The translations under genes were made by a program, and so were the position numbers. A stretch of DNA of 35,551 bases from Bryobacteraceae bacterium (lineage in GTDB: Bacteria; Acidobacteriota; Terriglobia; Bryobacterales; Bryobacteraceae): positions 1 to 35,551 of the forward strand of contig JASHOO010000640.1 in assembly GCA_030041035.1 (NCBI GenBank). The letters are read 5' to 3'. How positions within the stretch are numbered: position 1 is the first letter of the stretch; every line of letters starts with the position of its first letter. The notes under the pieces were generated by a model, which was given only the letters and a program-made list of their open reading frames with translations, did no database searches and had not been told where the DNA came from. Shown here piece after piece: positions 27,301 to 35,551 of this stretch.

Positions 27301-29274
27301 CGACTGCTGTTCCCGGCGCTTCATCACCCGCTCGATTTCGAAATCCAGCCCCGGATATTGCTTATGAATGGTTTGCAGCGTCTCCCATTGGCCCAGCGCC
27401 TCGTTAAACTGGCCGCGCTCCTCGTACGAGCGGGCTTTGCCGACGATCGAATTGACCAGGTCCCGTTTGTCGCGCACCAGGCGTAGTGCGCGTTCGAAGT
27501 GCGGCTCACCGGGATGAGCCTCGAGCGCTCCTTTGAGGATGGCGACACGACGTTCCAGGTCCGGCTCCGCCTCGACCGCCTTATCGATGGCTGCCACCTG
27601 CGATGACAGATCCTGGCGCTGTCGCTCTTCCACATCGAACTTGAGCGCCTGAAACAGCGCATGGCCGGGGTACTTGCTCAAATATTGCTGGCAAATGCTG
27701 AGCGCTTGAGAAAAATTCCCGTCGACCAAATACTTTCGCGCTTCCTGGTAGGAATTTTTGAGCACGTCGTGCTCGGACCGCACCTGGTTGTAGAAATTCT
27801 GATAAGAAATGCCGCGTTCGGGCGCGGAAGTATCGGGCACGCGGCGATCCAGATCCACGAGCCGGTCGAGTTTGGTGAGCGCGGAGCTCATCTCGCCGTT
27901 TTGCCAAGCCTCCATCGCCTGCTTGTAAAGCTCTTCCTTCTCCTTGCGCGCCCGCACGTATTGCTCTTCGCGGCGATCCACTTCGGCCAGAAGCTGAAGG
28001 GCTGTGGTATCCTTGGGCCGCAATTGCAGCAAGCTTTTCAGCGCGTCGCGCGCATGGCTGAACGCGTTGTTCTCCAGGTGCTGACGCGCCAGCTTGGTCC
28101 ACTCTTCCACTTTGGCTTCGCTGCGTCGCGTCTCAATGGTAGCGCGCAGCGTGACCGCGGCTGAGTTGGTGGGGTCGAGCTGCAACACTTCCTGTATTTT
28201 TTGCAGTGCGAGCAGGTACTCTTCCTCCTGCATGCAGGTGCGTGCGCTCTCCAATAGTTGGGCAATGTTCTTCTGCCGCACTGCCTGGTCGAGCTGGCGC
28301 CGCAACAGAGTCATGCCGGTCTCGACGTGGCCTTCGGCCTCCAGCTCGTTGAGAAGTTCGCTGGCAAACTGAAAATTGCCTTGCTCGTAAGCTTTAGTGG
28401 CCTTTTGAATGCGCGGCTGCAAGCGGGCGGCGTCGAAAATCTCGATAGCTTCGTTGCGCTGCGCCTTCAGCAACGTCTCTGCAAATTCCTTGGCAGTGGA
28501 GAAGCGGTTCCAAGGCTGCTTCGCCATAGCCTTGTGGATCACGCGGCTCACCAGTTGGCTCACCGCCGGATTCAGTTCCGAAGCAGCCGGTGGAATGTGG
28601 TGCAAAATGGCCTGTGCGGTTTCCTGCTCGGTCGGGAAATCAAAGGGGCGCCGGCGCGTCAGCGTTTCGTAGAAGACAACTCCCAGAGAAAAAATGTCAG
28701 AAAGCGGCGACGCCGGCTTCATCTCGATCTGCTCGGGCGCCATGTAGGGCAACGTGCCCCCGGCAACGGTCATGGTGGCCGTGGTGTCTGCCATATGGGC
28801 CACGCCGAAATCGATGATCTTGACGGTGTCGTCCGGCATGACGAAAATGTTGCTGGGCTTGAGGTCGCGATGCACCAGGCCGCGTTCGTGTGCAGCGTGC
28901 AACCCGCGGCAGGTCTGCACAATGATCTCGACCGAGCGCTCGACTGTGAGACGCTGGCTGGAAGTCTTAATCAGTTGATCGAGTGTCACACCGGGCAGCA
29001 GCGGCATGACGAAATAAGGTTTGGTAGCTCTGTCCTCCGTGAACTCACCGATATCAAAGATCTCGACGATATTCGGATGGCTCATCGAAGCCAGTACGCC
29101 GCACTCTTTGCGGAACAGATCAAGCGCTAGTTTGCTAGGGCTATCGCGTAGGGTCTTGATCGCAACTTCGCGCTGCACCACGGTGTCATAGGCCTTATAC
29201 ACCAGCCCCATTCCGCCCTTGCCCAGGACGTCAATGGTCTCATACCGATCCTTGATTTTTTTGCGGGTCGCCAT
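24304..29274 (-). CDS. Giant membrane Ser/Thr protein kinase with TPR region, TM helix, PEGA domains and C-terminal LamG/DUF1080-like domain
   Basis: 1656 aa; YETIDVLGKGGMGLVYKAYD, VAIKTL, HRDLKPSNIFV, IIDFGVAHM, GTLPYMAPEQ; long TPR-like helical region; TM WIGIAAIVVLVIAWFVA (~26195-26262); repeated PEGA-type segments (PAGAMITLNGEVKGSSELQLKLSAGTYQVAAQKDGF). Confidence 0.94.
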   Translation of the reverse strand: MATRKKIKDRYETIDVLGKGGMGLVYKAYDTVVQREVAIKTLRDSPSKLALDLFRKECGVLASMSHPNIVEIFDIGEFTEDRATKPYFVMPLLPGVTLDQLIKTSSQRLTVERSVEIIVQTCRGLHAAHERGLVHRDLKPSNIFVMPDDTVKIIDFGVAHMADTTATMTVAGGTLPYMAPEQIEMKPASPLSDIFSLGVVFYETLTRRRPFDFPTEQETAQAILHHIPPAASELNPAVSQLVSRVIHKAMAKQPWNRFSTAKEFAETLLKAQRNEAIEIFDAARLQPRIQKATKAYEQGNFQFASELLNELEAEGHVETGMTLLRRQLDQAVRQKNIAQLLESARTCMQEEEYLLALQKIQEVLQLDPTNSAAVTLRATIETRRSEAKVEEWTKLARQHLENNAFSHARDALKSLLQLRPKDTTALQLLAEVDRREEQYVRARKEKEELYKQAMEAWQNGEMSSALTKLDRLVDLDRRVPDTSAPERGISYQNFYNQVRSEHDVLKNSYQEARKYLVDGNFSQALSICQQYLSKYPGHALFQALKFDVEERQRQDLSSQVAAIDKAVEAEPDLERRVAILKGALEAHPGEPHFERALRLVRDKRDLVNSIVGKARSYEERGQFNEALGQWETLQTIHKQYPGLDFEIERVMKRREQQSRAEAKARWVEQIDRQIEAGAFERALELLKNASAEYPDDAELAALGELARQNQARAAEAQQLFQQGQDLSTQRQFAEAIDVLRRAYAMDESNQVIRTFLLETLLDQARAVIDTDWRTAEALSQQALDLDPGHALAKGVRGMALDHKREEEVGQAVAEARRMQAAGNLQGSLEQIEQVLSVYPRDSRLVQLHSTLSKAFPDYQTRSQSSKAAAAQSETVAMPAATKKQPATPEQAAPESSAPEGWEMFEKRLREQAPAPEPAPEVPTGFQAPLSATPAVPPPLPPGPPEEKPAAPAGGEYGATVLLQSQATGAAPPAAPSPVPPVSQPSSVPAPAAKDTAKGPAPPIDRRLIWIGIAAIVVLVIAWFVARSFRPVLVVIRTQPAGAMITLNGEVKGSSELQLKLSAGTYQVAAQKDGFQPATAALVVKRGSPAALDLTLQPSAPAIPAPPLPQVLHVTSDLQTGKVKFDDGTPTDLQDGQFANEDLGLGKHTIEITSGSVKTSIGFEAAQGRLPVLTEPPTAKEVKVVVLTSFQNQVHIQASYAPVTVTVDNQDYGEAGPNGIDISNLALGTHDVVLAEGNTTHKISLTNGAAPTIEVRLDSDRNVGSLLVLTPGLDDVQVDIDGKPYKLRRKSKNGRIPIPNLAVKQHSIRVHKDGFQEEAPQTVDIKKGEEARLEFHLRPNPTVAALAIQGAAAGAQVKLDQKPAGTIGADGNLSLPDIPPGSHTIEVAGFKPITRGFKAGDTVTIAQSDLVPQVTKFAVKVVVTPPNAAMTYRGPDGKTHEVHPPSVELEEGMYTFTATAPAHTAETQNIVVGSGRPNLVTLNLPPAKAAATGVGVVTMEHWASESGWKLENGWYEHRGGGLVLYPVQPSSGTFVFSVRRSGFLNHRIEWVVGCVDDKSDYIRFGIDKKSVHRAEVTGGKKQKEESVPLQSPAKELEFTVRVDVSAAGITTYVQENNTWDKVDSWTASGLNPANGKFGFYLPGNDEVYLSNFSFSPK

Positions 29275-29440
29275 GCAAAGTCGGACTTGTTCTTTATCAT
29301 ACAGCCGTTTTTCCAGCGCTGTGTTAGGTGTTAACCCAAGTTACTACCATTACTCAGGTACAGGCCCGCAATCCGTGTCACGCAATCAATGCCATCTGGT
29401 ATGACAATCGGTTGCAGACGTGCCGGCTGACATCCGCTGT

Positions 29441-30394
29441 CTATACCACCCGGTTCCGCAACACGCCAAGCTTCTCGATCTCCAGATCGAGGACGTCGCC
29501 GCGCTTCACCCAACGGTCGAGCTCCAGGCCGCATCCGGTGCCGATGGTGCCGGAGCCGATCACGTCACCGGGGTAGATCGTGTCGCCGCGCGATAAAAAT
29601 TCGATCATCTGCTCGAATTTCCAGTAAATGCTGCCGGAGTTTCCTTCCGACCACAGTTCGCCGTTGATGCGCGCGGTCATGCGCAGGTTATAGGGATCGC
29701 CGATTTCATCGGCGGTCACCAGATACGGGCCAAGGGCGGTGCACCAATCCTTCCCCTTCGCCGGGCCGAGGCGAACTCTCATCTCCTGCCGCTGGATATC
29801 GCGCGCGCTGAAATCGTTCATCACAGTGAAGCCGGCGATGTACTCCGCCGCATGCTCGGCCGGAATGTCGCTCCCCCGCCTTCCGATGATCGCGGCCAAT
29901 TCCAGCTCATAGTCGAACTTTTGCGTGAAGGAGGGCCAGGGCACATCTTCATCGGTGCCGATAATGTTGTGATGTCCGCTCTTGTAATACACAGGAATCT
30001 GGTACCACTCTGGCGGCATGGGCTCCCCTCGCTTCTCGAACCCCTTCTTGACGTGGGCTTCGAAGGCATAAAAATCGCGCAGCGACGCTGGTTTGGGCAG
30101 CGGTGCAAGCAGTTTAATTTCGGCCGGCGGATACAGCAGGGTCTCCTCATTCCGACCAACGCGGATCCCGGTTTGCTCAAAGAACGCGACGGCCTCGCGC
30201 GCCGCGGCCATCGACACCGCCTCGCCTTCGAGAAACTCTCGCATGGCGGCCGGCACCAGTACATCGGCGAGCTTCTGCGATTTCAGCCGCGCAGCGCAGG
30301 CAAAGTTGAGATCGAGAACCCCCGCTTGTAGCACAGCACCCAGGCGCCGGTGCCGGCCGAGGTGTGTGCGGACTTCGAACGTGCAAAGCTTCAA
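29441..30394 (-). CDS. Fumarylacetoacetate hydrolase family protein
   Basis: 317 aa; WPSFTQKFDYELELAAIIGRRGSDIPAEHAAEYIAGFTVMNDFSARDIQRQEM...GPAKGKDWCTALGPYLVTADEI...IYPGDVIGSGTIGTGCGLELD. Confidence 0.94.
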   Translation of the reverse strand: MKLCTFEVRTHLGRHRRLGAVLQAGVLDLNFACAARLKSQKLADVLVPAAMREFLEGEAVSMAAAREAVAFFEQTGIRVGRNEETLLYPPAEIKLLAPLPKPASLRDFYAFEAHVKKGFEKRGEPMPPEWYQIPVYYKSGHHNIIGTDEDVPWPSFTQKFDYELELAAIIGRRGSDIPAEHAAEYIAGFTVMNDFSARDIQRQEMRVRLGPAKGKDWCTALGPYLVTADEIGDPYNLRMTARINGELWSEGNSGSIYWKFEQMIEFLSRGDTIYPGDVIGSGTIGTGCGLELDRWVKRGDVLDLEIEKLGVLRNRVV

Positions 30395-30397
30395 TCG

Positions 30398-31525
30398 CTA
30401 CAGGTTACCGCGCAGGGCCTGCTCGCGCTCAATCGCCTCAAACAGCGCCTTGAAATTGCCCTTGCCGAAGCTGCGGCTGCCTTTACGCTGGATGATCTCG
30501 TAGAACAGCGTAGGCCGGTCCTCGACCGGCCGGGTGAAGATTTGCAGCATATAGCCTTCGTCGTCACGATCCACCAGAATGCCCAGGTCCTGCAGCGTGC
30601 CGAGAGGTTCGTCGATTTTTCCCACTCGCCGCTCGAGATCCGCGTAGTACGTCGCCGGCACGCGCAGAAACTCCACACCTTGCCGGCTCAGTTTTGCAAC
30701 CGTCGCCACGATGTCGTCGGTTGCCATGGCAATATGCTGCACGCCTGGCCCTTTGTAATATTCCAGGTACTCTTCGATCTGCGATTTCTTCCGTCCCTCG
30801 GCCGGCTCGTTGATGGGAAACTTCACGCGCCCGTTTCCATTGGCCATCACTTTCGACATCAACGCCGAGTATTCCGTGCTGATGTCCTTGTCGTCGAAGT
30901 GCTGGTAGAGGCGGAACCCCATCACCTTTTCGTAAAACTCCACCCATTGGTTCATCTCGCCCCAGCCGACATTGCCCACCATGTGGTCGATGTATTTCAG
31001 CCCGACAGGCCGCGCCACACGATCCGGCTCCGTAACCGCGACATAACCCGGCAGGAATGAGCCGCGATAACTCCGCCGTTCGATAAACGAGTGAATCGTG
31101 TCGCCATAAGTCGCGATCGCGGACACAAGCACCTCGCCCGAATCATCTTGTAACAGCTCCGGCTTCCGCACGCCTCGCGCACCACGGGCCGTGGTCTCCC
31201 GATATGCGGCTTCGGCATCGTCCACCCACAATGCGATGTCGCGGACACCGTCTCCGTGACGAAGGATGTGCTGGGCGATGGCGTTGTCCGGCTGCAAGGG
31301 CGTCGTGAGCACGAACCGGATTTTATTCTGCTGGATGACATACGATGCGCACTCATGATTGCCGGTCTCCGGCCCGCTGTACGCCGCTAGTTGCATGCCG
31401 AACGCAGCTCGGTAGTAATACGCTGCCTGCCGGGCGTTGGCGACATAGAACTCAACATGGTCGGTTCCGTTCAGCGGAAGAAAATCAGCAGTTGCTTGCG
31501 AAGTTTTCTCGGCTAGTTCCTGCAT
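30398..31525 (-). CDS. hppD: 4-hydroxyphenylpyruvate dioxygenase
   Basis: 375 aa; GTDHVEFYVANARQAAYYYRAAFGM, YIDHMVGNVGWGEMNQWVEFYEKVMGF, GPGVQHIAMATDDI, LFYEIIQRKGSRSFGKGNFKALFEAIEREQALRG. Confidence 0.96.
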   Translation of the reverse strand: MQELAEKTSQATADFLPLNGTDHVEFYVANARQAAYYYRAAFGMQLAAYSGPETGNHECASYVIQQNKIRFVLTTPLQPDNAIAQHILRHGDGVRDIALWVDDAEAAYRETTARGARGVRKPELLQDDSGEVLVSAIATYGDTIHSFIERRSYRGSFLPGYVAVTEPDRVARPVGLKYIDHMVGNVGWGEMNQWVEFYEKVMGFRLYQHFDDKDISTEYSALMSKVMANGNGRVKFPINEPAEGRKKSQIEEYLEYYKGPGVQHIAMATDDIVATVAKLSRQGVEFLRVPATYYADLERRVGKIDEPLGTLQDLGILVDRDDEGYMLQIFTRPVEDRPTLFYEIIQRKGSRSFGKGNFKALFEAIEREQALRGNL

Positions 31526-31527
31526 AG

Positions 31528-32643
31528 CTATTTCACAACCGTCTCGGCAGCCCTCTGCAGCGCACTTATGCAGCGTTGATTGTCCTCATCGGTTCCGGTT
31601 GAAATGCGGATGCAGTGCGGTAGCCCGAACGCGTTCAGCGGGCGCACGATGACACCCCGTATCAGGAGCTGTTCCACCATGTATCCCGCCTGCGCCGCAC
31701 TCCCCAGCACCACCATCACGAAATTGGCTTCCGACGCAACCACTTCCAGACCCGTTGCCCGCAGTCCCTGCGTCAGCGTCCGCAAACCGCGCGCGTTCAA
31801 TTCGAGCGAACGGTGAAGGAACGCTTTATCGGCCAGCGCTCCAATGCCCGCCGCCTGCGCCAACGTGCTTGGCTCAAACGGCAGTTTCACCTTGAGCAGA
31901 TTGTCGATCAGGTCTTCGTGCGCGAACCCGTACCCGATGCGCGCTCCCGCCAGGCCGTAGATCTTGGAAAATGTCCGGAGCGTAATGACGTTGTCGTAGC
32001 GGTAATGCATCGAATCGGGATAGCGCGGGTTATCTTTTGCGTATTCGAAGTACGCTTCGTCCAGGATGATGAGGACCCGCTCCGGCACGTGCCGGTAAAA
32101 CTCGTCAAACTCGTGGCGCGTGAAAATCGTTCCCGTCGGGTTGTTGGGGTTCGCCAGGTAGATGATCTTGGTGTGCTCATTGATCTGTGAGGCGAGCCCC
32201 GCGAGGTCGTAGTGCCAGTCCTTGTACGGCACGGTGCGGTATTTCACACCACGCGATTGCGCTAGCACCTGAAATCCAATGAACGCCGCTTCGGTGGTGA
32301 GCACTTCGTCTTCATCGCACAGGAACGCGCGAATGATGTTGGACATGATGCCCTCTGATCCGCTACCCGCGATGACGTTCTCCACTTTGACGTCGTACTC
32401 GCGCGCCAGCACCTGCCGCAATTCCAGGCCACCCGTGGGATAAAGATGCAGGCGCTCCGCGCACTGCCGCATGACCTCGAGCGCCACCGGCGAAGGCCCG
32501 AGCGGGTTTTCATTCGACGCCAGCTTCACCGCGTGCGCCACGCCATATGCGCGCTCCACTTCTTCCGCGCTGCGCCCCGCCTCGTAAGGTCGCAGCGACG
32601 CGATATATGGCGGTACCAACGGCACGAGGTTGTTCCCATTCAC
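31528..32643 (-). CDS. hisC: Histidinol-phosphate/aromatic aminotransferase family, PLP-dependent
   Basis: GTG start 32643 (MNGNNLVPLVPPYIASLRPYEAG); VKLASNENPLGPSP, NPNNPTGTIF, LDEAYFEYA, RTFSKIYGLAGARIGYG. The track ORF start at 32739 overlaps the divergent gene. Confidence 0.9.
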   Translation of the reverse strand: MNGNNLVPLVPPYIASLRPYEAGRSAEEVERAYGVAHAVKLASNENPLGPSPVALEVMRQCAERLHLYPTGGLELRQVLAREYDVKVENVIAGSGSEGIMSNIIRAFLCDEDEVLTTEAAFIGFQVLAQSRGVKYRTVPYKDWHYDLAGLASQINEHTKIIYLANPNNPTGTIFTRHEFDEFYRHVPERVLIILDEAYFEYAKDNPRYPDSMHYRYDNVITLRTFSKIYGLAGARIGYGFAHEDLIDNLLKVKLPFEPSTLAQAAGIGALADKAFLHRSLELNARGLRTLTQGLRATGLEVVASEANFVMVVLGSAAQAGYMVEQLLIRGVIVRPLNAFGLPHCIRISTGTDEDNQRCISALQRAAETVVK

Positions 32644-32698
32644 TATGTTAATCTGCCGCGATTGACGGCGGCGTGCTGTGTTTGAAAAGCTGTAGAGC

Positions 32699-33724
32699 GT
32701 GCTCACTCGATTTCTGCTTACCGCTTGCTTGTTCGCCACACCGTTATTCGCTCAGGAGCTGCAATTTGCCGCCCTCCGCGATTTCCCCTTAGAGAGTGGC
32801 GCAACTGTCCGCAACTGCCGCATCGGTTACCGGACTTTCGGCAAACTGAACGCGGAGAAATCCAATGCCATCCTGTTTCCCACCTGGTTTGGCGGGACAA
32901 CCGAGAATCTGATCTCCTTCATCGGGCCCGGTAAGCTGATCGATTCTTCTAGATACTTCGTCATCGCGGTGGATGCGCTGGGCGATGGCGTGTCCACATC
33001 GCCCTCCAATTACGCGAGCCAGCCGCGCATGCAGTTTCCCTCCTTGGCCATCCTCGACATGGTCCATTCGCAGCACCAGTTGGCGGAGGCTGTGCTGCAT
33101 CTTCCACACCTCCGCGCGGTCATGGGGATTTCCATGGGCGGCATGCAAACCTTCCAGTGGATGGTGGCGTACCCGGATTATATGGACTGTGCCATTCCCA
33201 TCGTCGGCTCACCCAAGCTCACCTCCTACGACCTGCTGTTGTGGGAGTCGGGCATCCATGCGATTGAGGGGGACGCGAACTGGAAGGGGGGCGACTATAC
33301 TTCGCCTCCTGAAGCCGGTTTGCGGACGCGGGCGGACATCGAAGCGTTGGCCATCCAAACACCCGCCTACCGCGTGGCGCACACCAGGCCCGAAGACTTG
33401 CAGAAGTTTCTTGAAGCCGAAGAGACTGCCTCCATTCACGGCTTTGACGCCAACAACTGGATTCGCCAAGCGCAAGCCATGATCGCCCATGACATCTCGC
33501 GCCCATTCGGCGGCGACATGGCCAAAGCCACCGCGGCGGTAAAGGCGCGCGTTCTGATTGTGGTCGGCTTGCAGGACCACATGGTGAATCCCACCCCGGC
33601 CTTGGCCTTCGCGCGTCTGCTCCATGCCCCTACCGTGGAGCTGGACAGCGACTGTGGGCATGTGGTGACCAGTTGCGAAGAGGCGAAGATCGGCGCCGCG
33701 ATCACAGACTTTCTCAGCAAATAG
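32699..33724 (+). CDS. Secreted MetX-like (homoserine acetyltransferase-family) alpha/beta hydrolase
   Basis: Signal peptide LTRFLLTACLFATPLFAQE; ILFPTWFGGT, MGISMGGMQTFQWMVAYPD (nucleophile), GLQDHMVNP, DSDCGHVV. Confidence 0.87.
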   Translation: MLTRFLLTACLFATPLFAQELQFAALRDFPLESGATVRNCRIGYRTFGKLNAEKSNAILFPTWFGGTTENLISFIGPGKLIDSSRYFVIAVDALGDGVSTSPSNYASQPRMQFPSLAILDMVHSQHQLAEAVLHLPHLRAVMGISMGGMQTFQWMVAYPDYMDCAIPIVGSPKLTSYDLLLWESGIHAIEGDANWKGGDYTSPPEAGLRTRADIEALAIQTPAYRVAHTRPEDLQKFLEAEETASIHGFDANNWIRQAQAMIAHDISRPFGGDMAKATAAVKARVLIVVGLQDHMVNPTPALAFARLLHAPTVELDSDCGHVVTSCEEAKIGAAITDFLSK

Positions 33725-33841
33725 CCGCCTGAGTGGTTCACGAGTTGTGGGCAGCGTGTGGTTCGCCCACTCCTGTGCGTTTGGGTACGCGCCCTGCATG
33801 AACCACTGCAACGCGCAAGCGCCCGTCCGCGTACAAACCCG

Positions 33842-34102
33842 ATGACAGATGACCGGATCAAGGCCGCTCAGAGCCACATCCAGCAACTGCTCAAAGCTCA
33901 GCCTGAGTATGTAATCGACACGTCGGAATTTCAGAACGTGAAGACACGGCTAGCCATGCAGGAGAACGTTCACCGGTTAAATAAAAGAGACGACAAACGG
34001 CCGACATTGATTCGCAGGGAATCCGGCAAGATCGACGACAATGGCTCTCAGCAGTCAGACGACAGCGACGACGACCGGCCGACCCTGAAGCGCAGCGACT
34101 GA
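33842..34102 (+). CDS. Small hypothetical protein with RPTL motifs
   Basis: ATG 33842: MTDDRIKAAQSHIQQLLKAQPEYVIDTSEFQNVKTRLAMQENVHRLNKRDDKRPTLIRRESGKIDDNGSQQSDDSDDDRPTLKRSD. Charged tail with two RPTLxR motifs. Confidence 0.55.
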   Translation: MTDDRIKAAQSHIQQLLKAQPEYVIDTSEFQNVKTRLAMQENVHRLNKRDDKRPTLIRRESGKIDDNGSQQSDDSDDDRPTLKRSD

Positions 34103-34385
34103 GCGGGGCCGCGCGGCCAATTGAGCAAAAATACTGTGTCGGTGGTATGGCGCGGCGCGCCGCAGATTTCTCATTCTGGAAGTGGGGGTGGATGGTGGTG
34201 CCGGCAGGTTGACTCTCTTGGCGTCAGCTTATCGTGCATCGTGGGAGCCTCCACCCTTACCGGCGTCAAACGCAACGAGTCGAGCCGGCTGCGGGTTGTG
34301 TTGAACCGGAAAGCCCCGGGTGTCCCGTACAGAGTGGATGATTCCAGTCCCGGGGGCCCGATTGATGGAGTGTGAGAGGCGTGCC

Positions 34386-35551
<1,166 letters not shown>

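Noticed and set aside
26818-29130. Several long plus-strand ORFs antisense to the giant kinase
   Set aside because: Shadow ORFs; the minus-strand frame is a continuous 1656-aa protein with clear domain motifs.
30350-31060. 236-aa plus-strand ORF antisense to hppD
   Set aside because: Shadow of hppD codons; no independent support.

Overview
GC-rich, gene-dense chromosomal window, probably from an Acidobacteriota (Solibacter/Bryobacter-like) genome; that lineage is inferred from gene style only. I see no rRNA, tRNA, CRISPR array or transposase. Main contents: an edge-truncated amidohydrolase; an S9 peptidase; a complete fdnGHI-fdhE formate dehydrogenase operon whose catalytic subunit is split in the ORF track by an in-frame UGA at the selenocysteine position; a Zn-ribbon/coiled-coil orphan; a short asparaginase; an M16 protease; rlmN; a PiT phosphate transporter; an ECF sigma/anti-sigma/membrane-protein operon; a CheY-like receiver; a heparinase-like secreted protein; a His-rich small protein next to ppk1; DinB; a giant Ser/Thr kinase with TPR and PEGA domains; an aminotransferase-hppD-FAH operon; a secreted MetX-like hydrolase; and a DegP/HtrA protease cut by the right edge. 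The best candidate for something undescribed is the ~500-bp gap at 19228-19747. On the minus strand it carries a sigma70-like promoter, a ~22-bp long-range RNA duplex followed by T7, a competing local hairpin, and further downstream a second structured segment ending in an intrinsic terminator. This suggests one or two unannotated structured ncRNAs, possibly 6S-like. All structures were folded by eye; no searches or computations were run.
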